A stretch of DNA of 64,000 nucleotides, taken from positions 124,001-188,000 of the forward strand of contig JAFGCO010000056.1 of assembly GCA_016932575.1 (NCBI GenBank). The letters are read 5' to 3'. Within the stretch, counting starts at the first letter, position 1; each line of letters begins with the position of its first letter. Source of the stretch: a bacterium (GTDB lineage: Bacteria; Zhuqueibacterota; QNDG01; JAFGCO01). The notes below the pieces were generated by a model, which worked only from the letters and a program-made list of their open reading frames with translations, was not told the origin of the DNA and ran no database searches. Positions 62,792 to 64,000 of this stretch are shown here, in pieces. The position numbers and the translations under genes were made by a program.

Positions 62792-64000
62792 TCACACCTC
62801 TTTCTCTGTCCATGTGCCTCTCAGAAACCAGCCCAAAAGCAGAATACCTTTGATAAATGTGGTAAAGCTGATAAAAAACCAGATGATTTCCGTACCGAAG
62901 CCGAAATGAACGCCGAGCAGCCAAGCACCGGGCACACGCAGAAACGTCACTGGAATCGCAATGAGCATAGGCGGCTTGGTATGGCCAGAACCTGAAAAAG
63001 CACCCTCAAGAATAATTTCCAGAGCCAGAAACGTTTCAAATACAGCAATCCATTTCAAATAACGGATACCATGATAAATCACTTCCAAATCTGTAATGAA
63101 AAACCTGTACAAAAATTCAGGGAAAAAATAAAATATAAGGGATATAAAAAAAAGAATGCACGCAGCGATTTTCAAGGAAAGAAATACCGCAGATTTGGCC
63201 CGTTCAGGTTTACCTGCACCCAGGTTCTGTCCGACAATTGTTGAAACAGCTACTGAAAATCCCCATGCAATAAAAAAAGGCAATGTCTCAATACGATGAC
63301 CGATACCCAATGCAGCCAGAGGTTTGCTGCCGAAATGCGAGATAATGCCCGATAAAATAAGATAAATCACAGAAAATGCCACACCGTTAAATGCAATCGG
63401 CGCGCCTATGCGCGCCATAGAGAAAAATGTGCGTTTTAAAAAGTTTCTGGAATGATGTAGCCGGCAATTCCTGATTGCAGGCAAAAAGCGTGGAACTGAA
63501 AGCAATAACCAGATGCTGGCAACGATATGCGAAATCACCGTAGCGATAGCAGCTCCCCTCAGACCCATTTTAAAAACAAAAATAAAAACGGGATCGAGTA
63601 AAATGTTTAAAACCAGCGACAAACCAACCACAATCATGGGCGTTTTTGTATTTCCCAAACCCCTGATGACATGTTCGAGACTGGTTGTCAGATACAAACT
63701 AATCAATCCGATGACCATAATTCGCACATAATCTCCGGCCAGTTTTGCTACAGCGGGATCCAAATTGAGCCAGAGAAACACCCGGTGCGATACAGGCAAG
63801 GTCACCATCATAATGAACAAAGTAAACACGCCGGTGCCCGCCAGACCGTCCACAATAGTCTGGATAGCACGGTTCTGGTCTCCTTCACCAATGCGTCTTG
63901 ATACCATTGCCAGAATGCCTGTGGCCACGGTTTGCGCCAGCGCACGAAGCATCCAGACAAAAAAGCTGGCTGCACCTAAAGCAGCCACGGCATCTGCACC
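62792..64000 (-). CDS. MATE family efflux transporter (partial)
   Basis: The C-terminal roughly 400 residues of a multidrug and toxin extrusion family transporter; the N-terminus lies beyond the right edge, as the frame stays open (GADAVAALGAAS at the border). Multiple helices are seen. Motifs include VIRGLGNTKTPMIVVG, LNILLDPVFIF and a repeat in the second half (AWGFSVAVSTIVGQNLGAGKPERAK), which are typical of NorM/DinF-like MATE proteins. Cation-coupled export of drugs, or of a lipid-linked or other small molecule, is possible. It converges on the BlaI/M56-M23 unit. Confidence 0.9.
   Translation of the reverse strand, partial: GADAVAALGAASFFVWMLRALAQTVATGILAMVSRRIGEGDQNRAIQTIVDGLAGTGVFTLFIMMVTLPVSHRVFLWLNLDPAVAKLAGDYVRIMVIGLISLYLTTSLEHVIRGLGNTKTPMIVVGLSLVLNILLDPVFIFVFKMGLRGAAIATVISHIVASIWLLLSVPRFLPAIRNCRLHHSRNFLKRTFFSMARIGAPIAFNGVAFSVIYLILSGIISHFGSKPLAALGIGHRIETLPFFIAWGFSVAVSTIVGQNLGAGKPERAKSAVFLSLKIAACILFFISLIFYFFPEFLYRFFITDLEVIYHGIRYLKWIAVFETFLALEIILEGAFSGSGHTKPPMLIAIPVTFLRVPGAWLLGVHFGFGTEIIWFFISFTTFIKGILLLGWFLRGTWTEKEV

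Noticed and set aside
1-64000. CRISPR arrays, tRNA or rRNA genes, insertion sequences, prophage
   Set aside because: Intergenic regions were read on both strands; no direct-repeat/spacer array, cloverleaf, transposase or phage gene was recognised. A covariance-model scan would be needed to exclude small RNAs.

Overview
The window is a gene-dense, roughly 40-45% GC stretch of chromosome from a Gram-negative, apparently anaerobic, fermentative bacterium. The outer-membrane evidence is a TonB/ExbB-type pair, a heptose kinase for LPS core, and a patatin-BamA fusion. The anaerobic evidence is a set of ferredoxin-dependent 2-oxoacid oxidoreductases, a fused NfnAB-type transhydrogenase, and duplicated phosphotransbutyrylase and butyrate kinase. 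A serine palmitoyltransferase-like gene and the general protein style point to an uncultured lineage near the Bacteroidota/FCB group (Marinimicrobia, Calditrichota, KSB1 and similar). That placement is inference; no rRNA or tRNA gene was seen.

Layout, left to right. 1-7 kb: a decayed Gfo/Idh oxidoreductase, an acidic amino acid/dicarboxylate symporter, a rhomboid protease, an exported M23 peptidase, an MBL-fold hydrolase, ispG and a Nudix hydrolase. 7-11 kb: a surface-polysaccharide cluster (DUF1972 glycosyltransferase, RfbD, an epimerase, an RfbC-like cupin). 11-19 kb: a fatty-acid operon, yceD-rpmF-plsX-fabH-fabD-fabG-acpP-fabF-rnc followed by an acyl-CoA dehydrogenase and a clear terminator. 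19-27 kb: fused NfnAB, an iron-type alcohol dehydrogenase with an LsrG-like protein, a ferritin-like/zinc-motif fusion, a thioesterase and a pullulanase-like debranching enzyme. 27-30 kb: cutA, tonB-like, exbB-like, rfaE1 and a small membrane protein.

30-40 kb: a divergent pair (SDR epimerase and serine palmitoyltransferase) suggests sphingolipid synthesis. It is followed by an overlapping run uxaC, sulfatase, coaE, manC, ptsN and a zinc-ribbon gene, then a lone DUF116 gene. 40-52 kb: an amino-acid fermentation island on the minus strand. A four-subunit 2-oxoacid:ferredoxin oxidoreductase, an alpha/beta hydrolase and indolepyruvate oxidoreductase IorAB would yield acyl-CoAs and reduced ferredoxin. 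Two Ptb and two Buk paralogues would convert acyl-CoA to acid plus ATP. ThiE sits between the Ptb genes, and a Gx-transporter/NusG-II pair closes the run. NfnAB elsewhere in the window could use the reduced ferredoxin.

52-64 kb: an intergenic region with heptameric repeats, proBA, a patatin-POTRA-barrel protein with an M16 peptidase upstream, and a plus-strand two-gene regulatory unit. That unit is a BlaI-family repressor and an M56 (BlaR1-like) membrane protease whose sensor end is an M23 endopeptidase domain, with a perfect palindromic operator over its promoter. A MATE transporter runs off the right edge. No CRISPR array, phage, insertion sequence or integrase was seen. The most interesting items are the BlaI/M56-M23 unit, the fermentation island with doubled kinases, the ferritin-like/zinc-motif fusion and the putative sphingolipid pair.
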